Source of the DNA: UBA1172 sp002457135
Lineage (GTDB): Bacteria; Pseudomonadota; Alphaproteobacteria; Puniceispirillales; UBA1172
Direction: 5' to 3'
NCBI GenBank assembly: GCA_965660935.1
Contig: CBFIBR010000014.1
Coordinates: 1 to 53,391 of the forward strand
Length of the DNA: 53,391 nucleotides
Both the position numbers and the translations under genes were made by a program. The stretch's first letter is position 1, and every line of letters starts with the position of its first letter. Shown in pieces: positions 9,181 through 17,865 of the stretch. Under the pieces are notes generated by a model. It saw only the letters and a list, made by a program, of their open reading frames with translations. It searched no databases and was not told the DNA's origin.

Positions 9181-9301
9181 GGTCCTGTTCACCAAGCACA
9201 ACCGGTTATCCGTGATTGAAAAACCATGTTATTATATGATTGATTGTTTCAATATGCGCAAGTTTATTACCGAATAATTTCATAAAGTTTTCAAATATTC
9301 C

Positions 9302-10312
9302 ATGGCAACGACAAAAAACAAAACCCCCGCGCCACTCGCTTCGGCAAAAACGGCATGGGTGATCAGTGATGGCACAAAGGGGATGGAGGTCCAGTCCCTC
9401 GGCCTGGCTGAACGCATGAGGCTTGAGGTTGAAGTGATCCGGGTTGATGCCTCGGCCCTGGTCAGCAAATTTTCCAGGCTGGCCCTGCTGCCCTTCACCC
9501 CGATGCCGCGCCCGATGGCTGAGGCTGCGCAGAAGGGCTGGCCCGATGTTGTCATCACCACCGGCCGGCGCATGGCCGGATTTTCCATGCTGGCCCGCCG
9601 CCTCAGTAAGGGGGTGAGTCAGACGATCCATATTCAGGACCCGAAACTGCCACCGCATCATTTTGACTGGATGATCGTACCGTCCCATGACAAGGTGCGC
9701 GGCGATAATGTGCTGGTGACCACAGGGTCACTCAACGCCCTGACATCAGAGAAAATCGCCAGCACCGCCGATACCCTGCCTGAAATTATCTATTCCCTGC
9801 CTAAGCCGGTGATCGCCTTCATGGTGGGGGGATCAAACCGGCGCTATCAGGTCACCATGCCGGATTACTTTGCCCTCGGGCAATTTGCCGGCGCACTGGC
9901 CCATGCAAAGCCGGTCAGCCTAGTTTTCATCCTGTCGCGGCGTTCCCTTGATGAGGCCAGTGAGGCGATCCGGGCCGCGATCAAGACCGCCCGGTCCAGC
10001 CCGGCCTTTTATATCTGGGAAGGTGAAGGCAGGAACCCTTATCCGGGTATCCTCGGCCATGCTGATGCCATGGTGGTAACCAGCGATTCCGTCAACATGA
10101 CGTCAGAGGCATGCTTTTCGGGCAAGCCGGTCTATTCCTATTCCTTCAGGGATGAGGGGGGCCGGATCGCGCTGTTCCACCGCATCATGGAAAAAGGCGG
10201 CTACACGAAAGACGCGAAATCGCTTTCGCCCTATTCGTTCCCGGGTCCGGCAGGGCCGTTGCTGGATGAAACGGGCCGTATTGCCAGCCTGCTCACCGGC
10301 CGCAATATCTAG
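9302..10312 (+). CDS. ELM1/DUF1022 family protein (mitochondrial-fission-ELM1-like)
   Basis: 336 aa. The fold resembles a GT-B glycosyltransferase: WVISDGTKGMEVQSLGLAE near the N-terminus, ITTGRRMAG and IHIQDPKLPPHHFDWMIVPSHDKV in the middle, and a C-terminal half with IAFMVGGSNRRYQ and VVTSDSVNMTSEACFSGKPVY. Plant ELM1 recruits the dynamin fission machinery to mitochondria; the bacterial homologues are widespread in Alphaproteobacteria and their function is unknown. A role in cell-envelope glycan chemistry is a guess from the fold. It ends 26 nt before the convergent msrP, with no clear terminator between. Confidence 0.88.
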   Translation: MATTKNKTPAPLASAKTAWVISDGTKGMEVQSLGLAERMRLEVEVIRVDASALVSKFSRLALLPFTPMPRPMAEAAQKGWPDVVITTGRRMAGFSMLARRLSKGVSQTIHIQDPKLPPHHFDWMIVPSHDKVRGDNVLVTTGSLNALTSEKIASTADTLPEIIYSLPKPVIAFMVGGSNRRYQVTMPDYFALGQFAGALAHAKPVSLVFILSRRSLDEASEAIRAAIKTARSSPAFYIWEGEGRNPYPGILGHADAMVVTSDSVNMTSEACFSGKPVYSYSFRDEGGRIALFHRIMEKGGYTKDAKSLSPYSFPGPAGPLLDETGRIASLLTGRNI

Positions 10313-10338
10313 CCCATCCCTTTTGTAAGAACCCGCGT

Positions 10339-11295
10339 TTAGAAAAACAGTTTGCGGTCCTGTTCCATGTCCTTGTAGAGGTCTTCGACCCACTCACCGT
10401 AACCGTTGTATTTGATGGTATCGAGCCGATCCTTGGTGCCGAGCATGCGTTCGGTTTTCTGGGACCAGCGCGGGTGATCGTATTCAGGGTTCACATTAGC
10501 CCAGAAACCGTATTCACGGGGCTGCAATTCTTCCCAGAAGCTCATGGGCTTTTCATCGGTAAAGGTGATCCGGCTGATTGATTTGATCGACTTGAAACCA
10601 TATTTCCAGGGCAGAACAAGGCGGATTGGCGCACCGTTCTGTTTCGGCATTGGCTTGCCGTAAATCCCGGTGGCCAGAAACGCCAGCATGTTATCGGCTT
10701 CCTCAATGGTGATGCCCTCAACATACGGCCATGGGTACCAGCGCTGACGCTGGCCCGGGGCGATATCAGGATCATTGAAGGTTTCAATCCGCAGGTATTT
10801 CGCACCAGCATTGGGGCGGGCGAATTTCACCAGCCGTGACAGCGGAACACCGGTCCACGGTACGGCCATGGCCCATGCTTCAACACAGCGGTGGCGATAG
10901 AGCCGTTCTTCCTGCCCGCCAAGCTTGCCGAGCAGATCAGTGGCATCAATCCTGATCTCATTTTCAACCATGCCATCAATGGTCACCATCCATGGGTCAA
11001 CCTTGAGCCGCTTGGCCTTGCGCCAGATGTTCTTGGATGAACCGAACTCATAGAAATTGGTATAGGTTGTGGCCTCTTCCTCATCGGTGATCGGGCGATC
11101 GAGGGTAAATTCGCCATTGCGCGGGGCCGGGAAACCGGTGATCGCTGCCGAAACGGAATTGGGCAGCATCCCTGCCGCCAGTGCCGCACCACCAAGACCC
11201 ATTCCTGTCAGGATGCTGCGCCGATTAAGGTAAACGCTTTCAGGGGTAACATCGTTTTCCGATATCTCCCACGGGCGGGATGGTCTGATCAGCAT
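10339..11295 (-). CDS. msrP: Protein-methionine-sulfoxide reductase catalytic subunit MsrP (YedY), Tat-exported molybdoenzyme
   Basis: Periplasmic molybdopterin enzyme that repairs oxidised methionines. 318 aa from MLIRPSRPWEISENDVTPE, which has GGAAAGGA just upstream; a longer start at 11343 lacks this. A twin-arginine signal is visible (NRRSIL at residues 24-29, then a hydrophobic Gly/Ala-rich stretch ending near SVSAA). The molybdenum ligand is C137 in YRHRCVEAWAMAVPW. The oxidoreductase molybdopterin domain continues through the WYPWPYVEG and KQNGAPIRLVLPWKYGFKS motifs. The membrane partner msrQ is not adjacent, although the two usually form an operon. Molybdopterin genes lie at 17.8-20.4 kb. 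Confidence 0.95.
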   Translation of the reverse strand: MLIRPSRPWEISENDVTPESVYLNRRSILTGMGLGGAALAAGMLPNSVSAAITGFPAPRNGEFTLDRPITDEEEATTYTNFYEFGSSKNIWRKAKRLKVDPWMVTIDGMVENEIRIDATDLLGKLGGQEERLYRHRCVEAWAMAVPWTGVPLSRLVKFARPNAGAKYLRIETFNDPDIAPGQRQRWYPWPYVEGITIEEADNMLAFLATGIYGKPMPKQNGAPIRLVLPWKYGFKSIKSISRITFTDEKPMSFWEELQPREYGFWANVNPEYDHPRWSQKTERMLGTKDRLDTIKYNGYGEWVEDLYKDMEQDRKLFF

Positions 11296-11429
11296 GCGGT
11301 TATCCTTTCCATATCGGGCCTGTCCAAGGGTTTGGCCCATCATTATTCATCATCAAGCGATACCGCCAGAATGTGGAAAGATTGTGACCTTGGCCAGAAT
11401 TCCATGATCACAATTCCGTGATGGTGACT

Positions 11430-12632
11430 TTATGACAGCTTGTTGATTGAGGCATGGATGCGCTGGCAGGCATCTTCGAGTGCAGCGGTGCTGGTGGCAT
11501 AGGAAATCCGGAAATGCGGCTCCAGCCCAAAGGCCGCGCCCTGAACAGCGGCAACACCGCCGTCCTCAAGCAGCCAGGTCACCAGATCACCATCATTGCT
11601 GATCACGCCCCCATCCGGGCGCTTGCGGCCGATCACGCCAGCAATCGACGGGAACACATAGAACGCCCCCTGCGGGTCAGCGCATTCCACCCCGTCAATG
11701 GCGTTGAGCGCGGAAACCACCAGCTGGCGACGTTCATCAAAGGCCGCAAGGTTGCTGCGCATGAAATCGAGCGACCCGTTGAGGGCGGCGACAGCGGCAT
11801 GCTGGGCAATCGAATTGGGGCTGGATGTTGACTGCGATTGCAGCTTTGCCATCCCCTTGATGAGCGGCTGAGGGCCAGTGGCATAGCCAATCCGCCACCC
11901 CGTCATGCAATAGGATTTGGAAACCCCGTTCAGCGTCACGGTACGGTCACGCAGATCAGGCGCGACCTCGGCCAGGGTTGCAAACTTGAAATCGCCATAG
12001 ACCAGATGTTCGTACATATCATCGGTCAGGACATAAAGGTTTTCATGCTTGCGGATAACCTCGGCCAGCGCGACCAGATCATCCCTGGTGTAACCCGCGC
12101 CGGACGGGTTGGACGGGCTGTTCAGGATAACCCATTTGGTGTTGGGGGTAATCGCTGCCTCCAGCTGGGCGGGGGTCATCTTGAACCCTGCGGATGCAGG
12201 GCATTCAACAATCACGGGCGTGCCTTCGGCCAGCAGCACGATATCAGGGTATGAAACCCAGTACGGTGCCGGGATGATCACCTCATCCCCCGGGTTGACC
12301 GAGGCCAGCAGCGCATTGTACAGCACCTGCTTGCCGCCGGTGCCGACCGATACCTCAGCCGCCGTGCAGTCGATGTTGTTCTCACGCTTGAATTTGTCAA
12401 TGATCGCCTGCTTCAGTTCGGCGATACCGTCAACGGCGGTGTATTTGGTCTTGCCATCAGCCATGGCCTTGACCGCGGCTGCCTTGACATGCTCCGGCGT
12501 GTCAAAATCAGGTTCACCCGCGCCAAGGCCGATGACATCACGTCCCGCTGCCTTGAGTTCAGCCGCCATGTTGGAGACAGCCATCGTTGGCGATGGTTTG
12601 ATGGCGGAAAGCCGGTCAGCGATAAAGGCCAT
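11430..12632 (-). CDS. Class I pyridoxal-phosphate aminotransferase (aspartate aminotransferase type)
   Basis: 400 aa, start MAFIADRLSAIKPSPTMAVS. Transfers the amino group between aspartate (possibly also prephenate or other acids) and 2-oxoglutarate. The PLP lysine is K239 in NGVSKSYCMTGWRIGY. Other family marks are LGAGEPDFDTPEHV, the NSPSNPSGAGY loop, the DDMYEHLVY segment and the C-terminal arginine in FRISYATS that binds the substrate carboxylate. The protein belongs to the I-gamma-like group common in Alphaproteobacteria (aatA/aspC), but sequence alone does not settle substrate range. It is divergent from uvrB. Confidence 0.93.
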   Translation of the reverse strand: MAFIADRLSAIKPSPTMAVSNMAAELKAAGRDVIGLGAGEPDFDTPEHVKAAAVKAMADGKTKYTAVDGIAELKQAIIDKFKRENNIDCTAAEVSVGTGGKQVLYNALLASVNPGDEVIIPAPYWVSYPDIVLLAEGTPVIVECPASAGFKMTPAQLEAAITPNTKWVILNSPSNPSGAGYTRDDLVALAEVIRKHENLYVLTDDMYEHLVYGDFKFATLAEVAPDLRDRTVTLNGVSKSYCMTGWRIGYATGPQPLIKGMAKLQSQSTSSPNSIAQHAAVAALNGSLDFMRSNLAAFDERRQLVVSALNAIDGVECADPQGAFYVFPSIAGVIGRKRPDGGVISNDGDLVTWLLEDGGVAAVQGAAFGLEPHFRISYATSTAALEDACQRIHASINKLS

Positions 12633-12776
12633 GAGGGGGTCCTTTCTGGGTCTCGTCCGAGTGAAGCATGATTGTGTTGGTGTTCCTACTTCATAAAACT
12701 GCCCACCATCATGGGCAAGGGAAAACTGTTCAGGCCGGTCTATGCCCTGCCCCGAACATGCCCTATATTAATACCC

Positions 12777-14888
12777 ATGAAACAGCATTCCCCCCAGGCC
12801 ATGGCCCCTCTCTTTCATGATGAGGCCGATGCCACGCCGCCACTGACCCTGGCGAGCGAGTTCGAACCGTCAGGCGACCAGCCCACCGCCATCACCGAAT
12901 TGACCGCCGGGGTCAAGGGCGGTGAACGCGATCAGGTGCTGCTTGGGGTGACCGGGTCAGGCAAGACCTTCACCATGGCGCATATCATTGAAAAGATGAA
13001 CCGCCCGTCGCTGATCCTGGCCCCCAATAAAACCCTGGCGGCCCAGCTCTATGGCGAGTTTCGAAAACTGTTCCCCGATAACGCGGTGGAATATTTCGTT
13101 TCCTATTATGATTACTATCAGCCTGAGGCGTATGTCCCCCGCTCTGATACCTATATTGAAAAGGAAGCCACCATCAATGAGCAGATAGACCGGATGCGCC
13201 ACAGCGCGACCCGCGCCCTGCTTGAACGCCGCGATGTGGTGATCGTTGCCTCGGTATCGTGTATTTACGGTATCGGTTCGGTGGAAACCTATTCCAGCAT
13301 GGTCATTCGCCTCACCAGGCAGGGCAAGATCGAACGCCAGCAACTGCTCCGCCAGTTGACCGAACTCCAGTACACGCGCAACGATGCCGGGTTTCAGCGA
13401 GGCTGCTATCGGGTCCGCGGCGATACGGTTGAAATTTTCCCGGCTCACCTCGAGGACAGTGCCTGGCGTATCTCGCTGTTTGGTGACGAGATTGAGACCA
13501 TCACCGAATTTGACCCCCTGACCGGGCAGAAAAGCAGTGATCTGGAAAGCGTCCGTATCTTTGCCAATTCGCACTATGTGACCCCAAAACCGACCCTGCA
13601 ACAGGCCAGCAGGCTGATCCGTACCGAACTCAAGTCCCGGCTGGCGGAGCTTGAAGGCGCAGGCCGCCTGCTGGAGGCCCAGCGGCTCGAACAGCGGACC
13701 CAGTTTGACCTTGAGATGATTGAGGCAACCGGCACCTGCAACGGGATTGAGAATTATTCACGCTATCTTTCCGGCCGGGGTGAGGGGGAGCCGCCCCCCA
13801 CCCTTTTTGAATACCTGCCTGAGGACGCCATGCTGTTCATTGATGAAAGCCATGTCACGGTTCCGCAGATTGGCGCGATGTACAAGGGTGACCGCGCCCG
13901 CAAGAGCACCTTGTCGGAGCATGGCTTTCGCCTGCCGTCCTGCCTCGATAACAGGCCGCTCAAGTTTGAGGAATGGGAGGCGTTTCGCCCGCAGACCATT
14001 TTTGTTTCGGCCACCCCCGGTTCGTGGGAACTGGAGCGCACCGGCGGTGTCTTCACCGAACAGGTGGTGAGGCCAACCGGTCTGCTCGACCCGGAATGCA
14101 TTATCCGGCCGACCGAAAATCAGGTTGATGATGTCATCGCTGAATGCCGTGATGCCGCCGCCCGTGGTGACCGTGTGCTGATCACCACCCTGACCAAGAA
14201 AATGGCCGAAGACCTGACCGAATACATGCATGAGGCCGGGGTCAAGGTGCGCTATCTGCATTCCGATGTGGAAACGCTTGAGCGGATTGAAATTATCCGT
14301 GACCTCAGGCTCGGCGTGTTTGACGTGCTGATTGGGATCAACCTGTTGCGGGAGGGGCTGGATATCCCCGAATGCTCGCTGGTGGCGATCCTTGATGCCG
14401 ATAAGGAGGGCTACCTGCGTTCCCGCACGTCCCTTGTGCAGACCATCGGCCGGGCCGCGCGGAACGTCGAAGGCAGGGTCCTGCTCTACGCTGATCGCAT
14501 GACCGCCAGCCTCGACTATGCCCTCGGTGAAACCAGCCGCCGCCGCGAAAAGCAGGAGGCGTATAACACCCAGCACGGCATCACCCCCGCCAGCATCAAG
14601 AACAAGATCAACGATATCCTGGACAGTGTTTATGAAAAGGGTGACCGGGTTGAGGTTGATGCTGATGGCAAGGGCGGCAACATGGTGGGCAAGGATATGC
14701 GCAAAACCGTGGCCGATCTTGAACAGGCCATGCAGAACGCCGCCGCCAATCTTGAATTTGAGCAAGCAGCGAAGATCAGGGATGAAATCCGCCGCCTTGA
14801 GGCATCGGAACTCGAAATCGGCAGTGGCCCGGCCCTTGCCTTCAAGCGTGAGGAAAAGCGGGCAAGACGGGGCCGGCGTTCCGGCTAG
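12777..14888 (+). CDS. uvrB: UvrABC excinuclease subunit B
   Basis: DNA damage verification helicase-like subunit of nucleotide excision repair. The start MKQHSPQAMAPLFHDEADA gives 703 aa; an upstream in-frame ATG at 12672 adds 35 residues unlike the family. Features: Walker A GVTGSGKT (residues 57-64), the beta-hairpin segment YYDYYQPEAYVPRSDTYIEK that clamps DNA, DEAD-like motif FIDESHVT, helicase C-terminal motifs (GINLLREGLDIPE, QTIGRAARN) and a C-terminal UVR motif (LEFEQAAKIRDEIRRLE) for UvrC contact. I found no LexA-type GTTC-N7-GTTC box in the 144-bp gap upstream. uvrC follows after a long AT-rich gap. Confidence 0.97.
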   Translation: MKQHSPQAMAPLFHDEADATPPLTLASEFEPSGDQPTAITELTAGVKGGERDQVLLGVTGSGKTFTMAHIIEKMNRPSLILAPNKTLAAQLYGEFRKLFPDNAVEYFVSYYDYYQPEAYVPRSDTYIEKEATINEQIDRMRHSATRALLERRDVVIVASVSCIYGIGSVETYSSMVIRLTRQGKIERQQLLRQLTELQYTRNDAGFQRGCYRVRGDTVEIFPAHLEDSAWRISLFGDEIETITEFDPLTGQKSSDLESVRIFANSHYVTPKPTLQQASRLIRTELKSRLAELEGAGRLLEAQRLEQRTQFDLEMIEATGTCNGIENYSRYLSGRGEGEPPPTLFEYLPEDAMLFIDESHVTVPQIGAMYKGDRARKSTLSEHGFRLPSCLDNRPLKFEEWEAFRPQTIFVSATPGSWELERTGGVFTEQVVRPTGLLDPECIIRPTENQVDDVIAECRDAAARGDRVLITTLTKKMAEDLTEYMHEAGVKVRYLHSDVETLERIEIIRDLRLGVFDVLIGINLLREGLDIPECSLVAILDADKEGYLRSRTSLVQTIGRAARNVEGRVLLYADRMTASLDYALGETSRRREKQEAYNTQHGITPASIKNKINDILDSVYEKGDRVEVDADGKGGNMVGKDMRKTVADLEQAMQNAAANLEFEQAAKIRDEIRRLEASELEIGSGPALAFKREEKRARRGRRSG

Positions 14889-14889
14889 G

Positions 14890-14920
14890 AGGCCCGGTTT
14901 CAGGCCTGTCTGAAGGGCCT
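14890..14920 (+). terminator. Possible weak terminator after uvrB
   Basis: AGGCCC (14890-14895) pairs with GGGCCT (14915-14920), with an inner TTCA/TGAA pairing separated by a 3-nt bulge, starting 1 nt after the uvrB stop. It is followed by aattt rather than a real U-tract. An alternative hairpin using 14905-14932 overlaps it. Confidence 0.3.
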
Positions 14921-15011
14921 AATTTCAGGGACAGGGTTGATTTGCAAGACTAATGTACTAAAAAAAATTTCGCCCCTGCCCGGGTGCCAGTAACCCTTAA
15001 AACCCCTCTGA

Positions 15012-15020
15012 TTATGCACA
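15012..15020 (+). promoter_or_regulatory. DnaA box
   Basis: TTATGCACA is a perfect match to TTWTNCACA. It lies in the uvrB-uvrC gap, on the left side of the AT-rich core. Confidence 0.5.
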
Positions 15021-15043
15021 GATATGATCACCTGCCATATTTT

Positions 15044-15059
15044 TGAAACAGAAGTTTCA
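15044..15059. repeat. Inverted repeat TGAAAC-N4-GTTTCA
   Basis: Perfect 6-bp arms (15044-15049 and 15054-15059) around AGAA at the left edge of the AT-rich core. It could be a small hairpin or a protein-binding dyad. Confidence 0.6.
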
Positions 15060-15201
15060 CAAAATCAGCATCCAGAGTGAATTTTCCCACTTGAAAATCT
15101 GTAAATTATTGTAATTATTAATTTATCTTAACATTGCCTAAAATTTGTGCAATTCGGTCACTTTGGCAGAAATCCGCGATTCAACAACAGAACAGTGAGT
15201 T

Positions 15202-15222
15202 TTATCCACATGGTTTTCCACA
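15202..15222 (+). promoter_or_regulatory. Pair of DnaA boxes
   Basis: TTATCCACA (15202-15210) is the consensus high-affinity box and TTTTCCACA (15214-15222) also fits TTWTNCACA. They are 3 bp apart in the same orientation, about 100 bp upstream of uvrC. Close tandem boxes are typical of origins and of DnaA-regulated promoters. Confidence 0.6.
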
Positions 15223-15323
15223 GGCACGGTGGATTACTGATCCGGCAGTCTGATGATTGCGATTCTCACCATTTCGCCACCCTTCATGCTGAAAATGGCA
15301 ACAACTTGTAATATAATGAAATC

Positions 15324-17258
15324 ATGGAACCAGACACGCAACAGAACAACCCCGATGCCACGCCCGACCAGGCCCCTGCCCCGGCTCAGGTGGATTTCAG
15401 CCACGGCATTGAGGTGATCCGCAAGACCGCCAGCAAGCTCACCGCCCAGCCCGGGGTTTACCGCATGCTGGATAATGCCGGTGATGTTCTTTATGTCGGC
15501 AAGGCCAAGGCGCTCAACCGGCGTGTTATCAGTTACACGCGGACCCGTGCGCTGAACACTCGGCTTATCCGCATGGTGGCTGAAACCCGCAGCATGGAAA
15601 TCGTCACAACCCGGACCGAGGTTGAGGCACTGCTGCTTGAATCCAACCTGATCAAGACCCTGAAGCCAAGGTTCAATATCCTGCTTCGGGATGACAAGAG
15701 CTTCCCCTACATCATGCTGACGGGTGACCATGACTGGCCCCAGCTGGCCAAGCATCGCGGGCCACGCAAACGCAAGGCGGATTATTTCGGCCCGTTCGCG
15801 TCGGCCAGTGCCGTCAACCGGACCGTGACCGAGCTGTCGCGTGCCTTCATGCTGAGAACGTGTTCAGATTCGATTTTCTCGGCCCGCAGTCGGCCCTGCC
15901 TGCAATACCAGATCAAGCGTTGCACCGCCCCTTGCGTTGATCGCATCTCAAGGGAGGATTATGCCGAGCAGGTCAGGATGGCCGCGCGCTTCCTTTCCGG
16001 GGAATCCCGTCAGGTGCAGGATGAATTTGCCCGCCGCATGCACAGCGCGGCCGATGCGCTGGAATTTGAGGAAGCCGCCACCTGGCGCAACCGCATCAGG
16101 GCCCTGACCAGCATTCAGGCGCATCAGGACATCAACCTGCCGAGTGAGCTTAACGCCGATATTATCGCGATCCATCAGGAAGGGGGGCGCAGTTGCGTTC
16201 AGGTATTCTTCATGCGCAACGGGTCGAACTACGGCAACAAATCCTTCTTTCCGCGCCATGATCAGGATGACACCGAGGCTGAGGTGGTCGCCGCTTTCAT
16301 TGGCCAGTTCTATGATGATAAGCCCTGCCCGCCCGATATTCTGGTCAGCACCATGCCTGATCAGGCTGATCTCTTGGCTGAGGCGCTGTCCTCCCGGTCC
16401 GAGCGCAAGATCAGCATCAGCAAACCGGCACGCGGGCATCGCCGCAACCTGATGGCCATGGCCGGGCGCAATGCCTCCGAAGCCCTGGCCCGTGAGCTGG
16501 CCCAGTCACAGAGCCAGCGCAAGATGCTGATCGCGGTTCAGGACCTGTTTGAACTGGATGAAATGCCCCGCCGGATTGAGGTTTACGACAACTCCCACAT
16601 TCAGGGCAGCAACGCTGTTGGCGGCATGATCGTGGCCGGGGAAGACGGTTTCATGCGCAACGCCTATCGCAAATACAATATCGTCCGTGATGAAAACACG
16701 CCTGAATTTGGCGGTGATGATTTTGCCATGATGCGGCAGGTGTTGCAGCGGCGTTTTCAGCGGGCCATGCGTGATGATCCTGACCGCACAACCGGGGTCT
16801 GGCCTGATCTGGTGCTGATCGATGGCGGCAAGGGGCAATTATCCTCGGCCATCTCGGTGCTGGAGGATCTGGGGCTGGAGGGCGTGCCACTGGTCGCCAT
16901 TTCAAAAGGCCCTGACCGCAACGCCGGGCGGGAGGAATTTCACCAGCCCGGAAAATCCAGCTTTACCCTGCCCGGGAATGATCCGGTGATGCATTTCCTG
17001 CAACGGCTGAGGGATGAGGCCCACCGCTTTGCCATTGGCGCCCATCGTGATCGCCGTAAAAAGGAAGCCACCACCTCCCCGCTTGACGGGATACCGGGGA
17101 TTGGCTCAAAACGGAAAAAGGCGTTGCTGTCTCATTTCGGCTCGGCGCGGTCGGTGGCGAGGGCTGATATTCCTGACCTGATGCGCGTTGACGGGATTTC
17201 GCGGCAGGTTGCAGAAACCATCTATGGCTGGTTCCACAATGATGGTAAATCTGTCTAG
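15324..17258 (+). CDS. uvrC: UvrABC excinuclease subunit C
   Basis: Makes both incisions flanking a lesion in nucleotide excision repair. 644 aa. After a Gln/Pro/Ala-rich N-terminal extension of about 35 residues comes the GIY-YIG nuclease domain (QPGVYRMLDNAGDVLYVGKA), a Cys-containing segment (RPCLQYQIKRCTAPC), a UVR motif (ALEFEEAATWRNRI), the RNase H-like 5-prime nuclease domain (EVYDNSHIQGSNAVGGM, DLVLIDGGKGQL) and a tandem helix-hairpin-helix (LDGIPGIGSKRKKALLSHFG). It starts the run uvrC-pgsA-mobB-moeA-moaD-moaE, all on one strand with small gaps or overlaps. Confidence 0.97.
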   Translation: MEPDTQQNNPDATPDQAPAPAQVDFSHGIEVIRKTASKLTAQPGVYRMLDNAGDVLYVGKAKALNRRVISYTRTRALNTRLIRMVAETRSMEIVTTRTEVEALLLESNLIKTLKPRFNILLRDDKSFPYIMLTGDHDWPQLAKHRGPRKRKADYFGPFASASAVNRTVTELSRAFMLRTCSDSIFSARSRPCLQYQIKRCTAPCVDRISREDYAEQVRMAARFLSGESRQVQDEFARRMHSAADALEFEEAATWRNRIRALTSIQAHQDINLPSELNADIIAIHQEGGRSCVQVFFMRNGSNYGNKSFFPRHDQDDTEAEVVAAFIGQFYDDKPCPPDILVSTMPDQADLLAEALSSRSERKISISKPARGHRRNLMAMAGRNASEALARELAQSQSQRKMLIAVQDLFELDEMPRRIEVYDNSHIQGSNAVGGMIVAGEDGFMRNAYRKYNIVRDENTPEFGGDDFAMMRQVLQRRFQRAMRDDPDRTTGVWPDLVLIDGGKGQLSSAISVLEDLGLEGVPLVAISKGPDRNAGREEFHQPGKSSFTLPGNDPVMHFLQRLRDEAHRFAIGAHRDRRKKEATTSPLDGIPGIGSKRKKALLSHFGSARSVARADIPDLMRVDGISRQVAETIYGWFHNDGKSV

Positions 17259-17307
17259 ATTAATACGGGCGGGGAGACCCCGCACCCATTCCGGGAGTGC
17301 CGCGAGC

Positions 17308-17865
17308 ATGATTAAAAGCCTGCCAAACGCCATCACGCTGTTTCGGACTGCTGCCAGCCTGATCATCCCCCTGCTGATGCTTCAAGGGGATGAGATCACG
17401 CGCTGGGCGGCCCTGATCCTCTATGCGCTGGCGGCGGGGACCGACTGGCTCGATGGCCTCCTGGCACGCCAGCTTGACGCGATCACGACCTTTGGCCGGA
17501 TGCTTGATCCGATTGCCGACAAGCTCCTGATGGCGGGTTGTCTCTTTGCCCTGCTGGCCATGGACAACTGGGGATGGCTGTTTTTCGTTCCCGCCCTCCT
17601 GATCATCCTGCGTGAAGTCCTGATCGCGGGTTTGCGTGAATTTGTGGCCGGTCACAGCATTATTCTGCACGTCACCTGGCTGGCCAAGTTCAAGACAACC
17701 GCCCAGCTGGTGGCGGTCGGTTTTGCGATATCGGTACCCCTGATGCCGCCTTTATGGCCTGTTGAGATGGTGACCATCGGCCTGATCTGGCTGGCCGCAT
17801 TCCTGACAGTGGCTTCAGGATGGGATTATTTTCAGAAAGCGTTACAACATGACTTCTTTTCCTGA
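17308..17865 (+). CDS. pgsA: CDP-diacylglycerol--glycerol-3-phosphate 3-phosphatidyltransferase
   Basis: Integral membrane enzyme that makes phosphatidylglycerol phosphate, the first committed step to phosphatidylglycerol and cardiolipin. 185 aa from MIKSLPNAITLFRTAASL; longer in-frame starts overlap uvrC and lack family similarity. The CDP-alcohol phosphotransferase signature D-x2-DG-x2-AR-x8-G-x3-D-x3-D is complete (from TDWLDGLLARQL to GRMLDPIADK), embedded in several hydrophobic segments. It begins 49 nt after uvrC, the usual alphaproteobacterial order, and its end overlaps mobB by 17 nt. Confidence 0.96.
   Translation: MIKSLPNAITLFRTAASLIIPLLMLQGDEITRWAALILYALAAGTDWLDGLLARQLDAITTFGRMLDPIADKLLMAGCLFALLAMDNWGWLFFVPALLIILREVLIAGLREFVAGHSIILHVTWLAKFKTTAQLVAVGFAISVPLMPPLWPVEMVTIGLIWLAAFLTVASGWDYFQKALQHDFFS

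Larger units (their letters stand above)
14889..15323. other. AT-rich 435-bp gap with three DnaA boxes; candidate replication origin
   Basis: No gene fits here. The region holds three perfect DnaA boxes in one orientation (15012-15020, 15202-15210, 15214-15222), an AT-rich core (59 of 80 bases A or T at 15061-15140; 27 of 30 at 15101-15130) that could act as an unwinding element, a 6-bp inverted repeat at 15044-15059, one GANTC site (15178-15182) and TTAA-N6-TTAA (15118-15131), one base short of a CtrA box. The composition contrasts sharply with the GC-rich neighbours. An origin is one reading; DnaA-controlled transcription of uvrC is another. No dnaA, hemE or parAB gene is visible nearby. 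Confidence 0.4.

Noticed and set aside
11407..11422. ATCAC-N6-GTGAT dyad after the aminotransferase gene
   Set aside because: Five-bp arms without U-tract; too weak to call a terminator or operator.
12633..12776. Possible LexA operator upstream of uvrB
   Set aside because: GTTC and GAAC half-sites occur but none has a partner at 7-nt spacing.
12767..12778. 12-mer ATTAATACCCAT shared by the uvrB start region and 24890-24901 near coq9
   Set aside because: Many 12-mer coincidences are expected by chance in 53 kb, and the two contexts differ.
13758..14765. 335-codon minus-strand frame opposite uvrB
   Set aside because: Antisense shadow of UvrB helicase motifs with no family similarity or start signal.
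15118..15131. TTAA-N6-TTAAC in the candidate origin, possible CtrA site
   Set aside because: The spacer is 6, not the required 7; another N6 version occurs at 24891-24904, so it is probably AT-richness.
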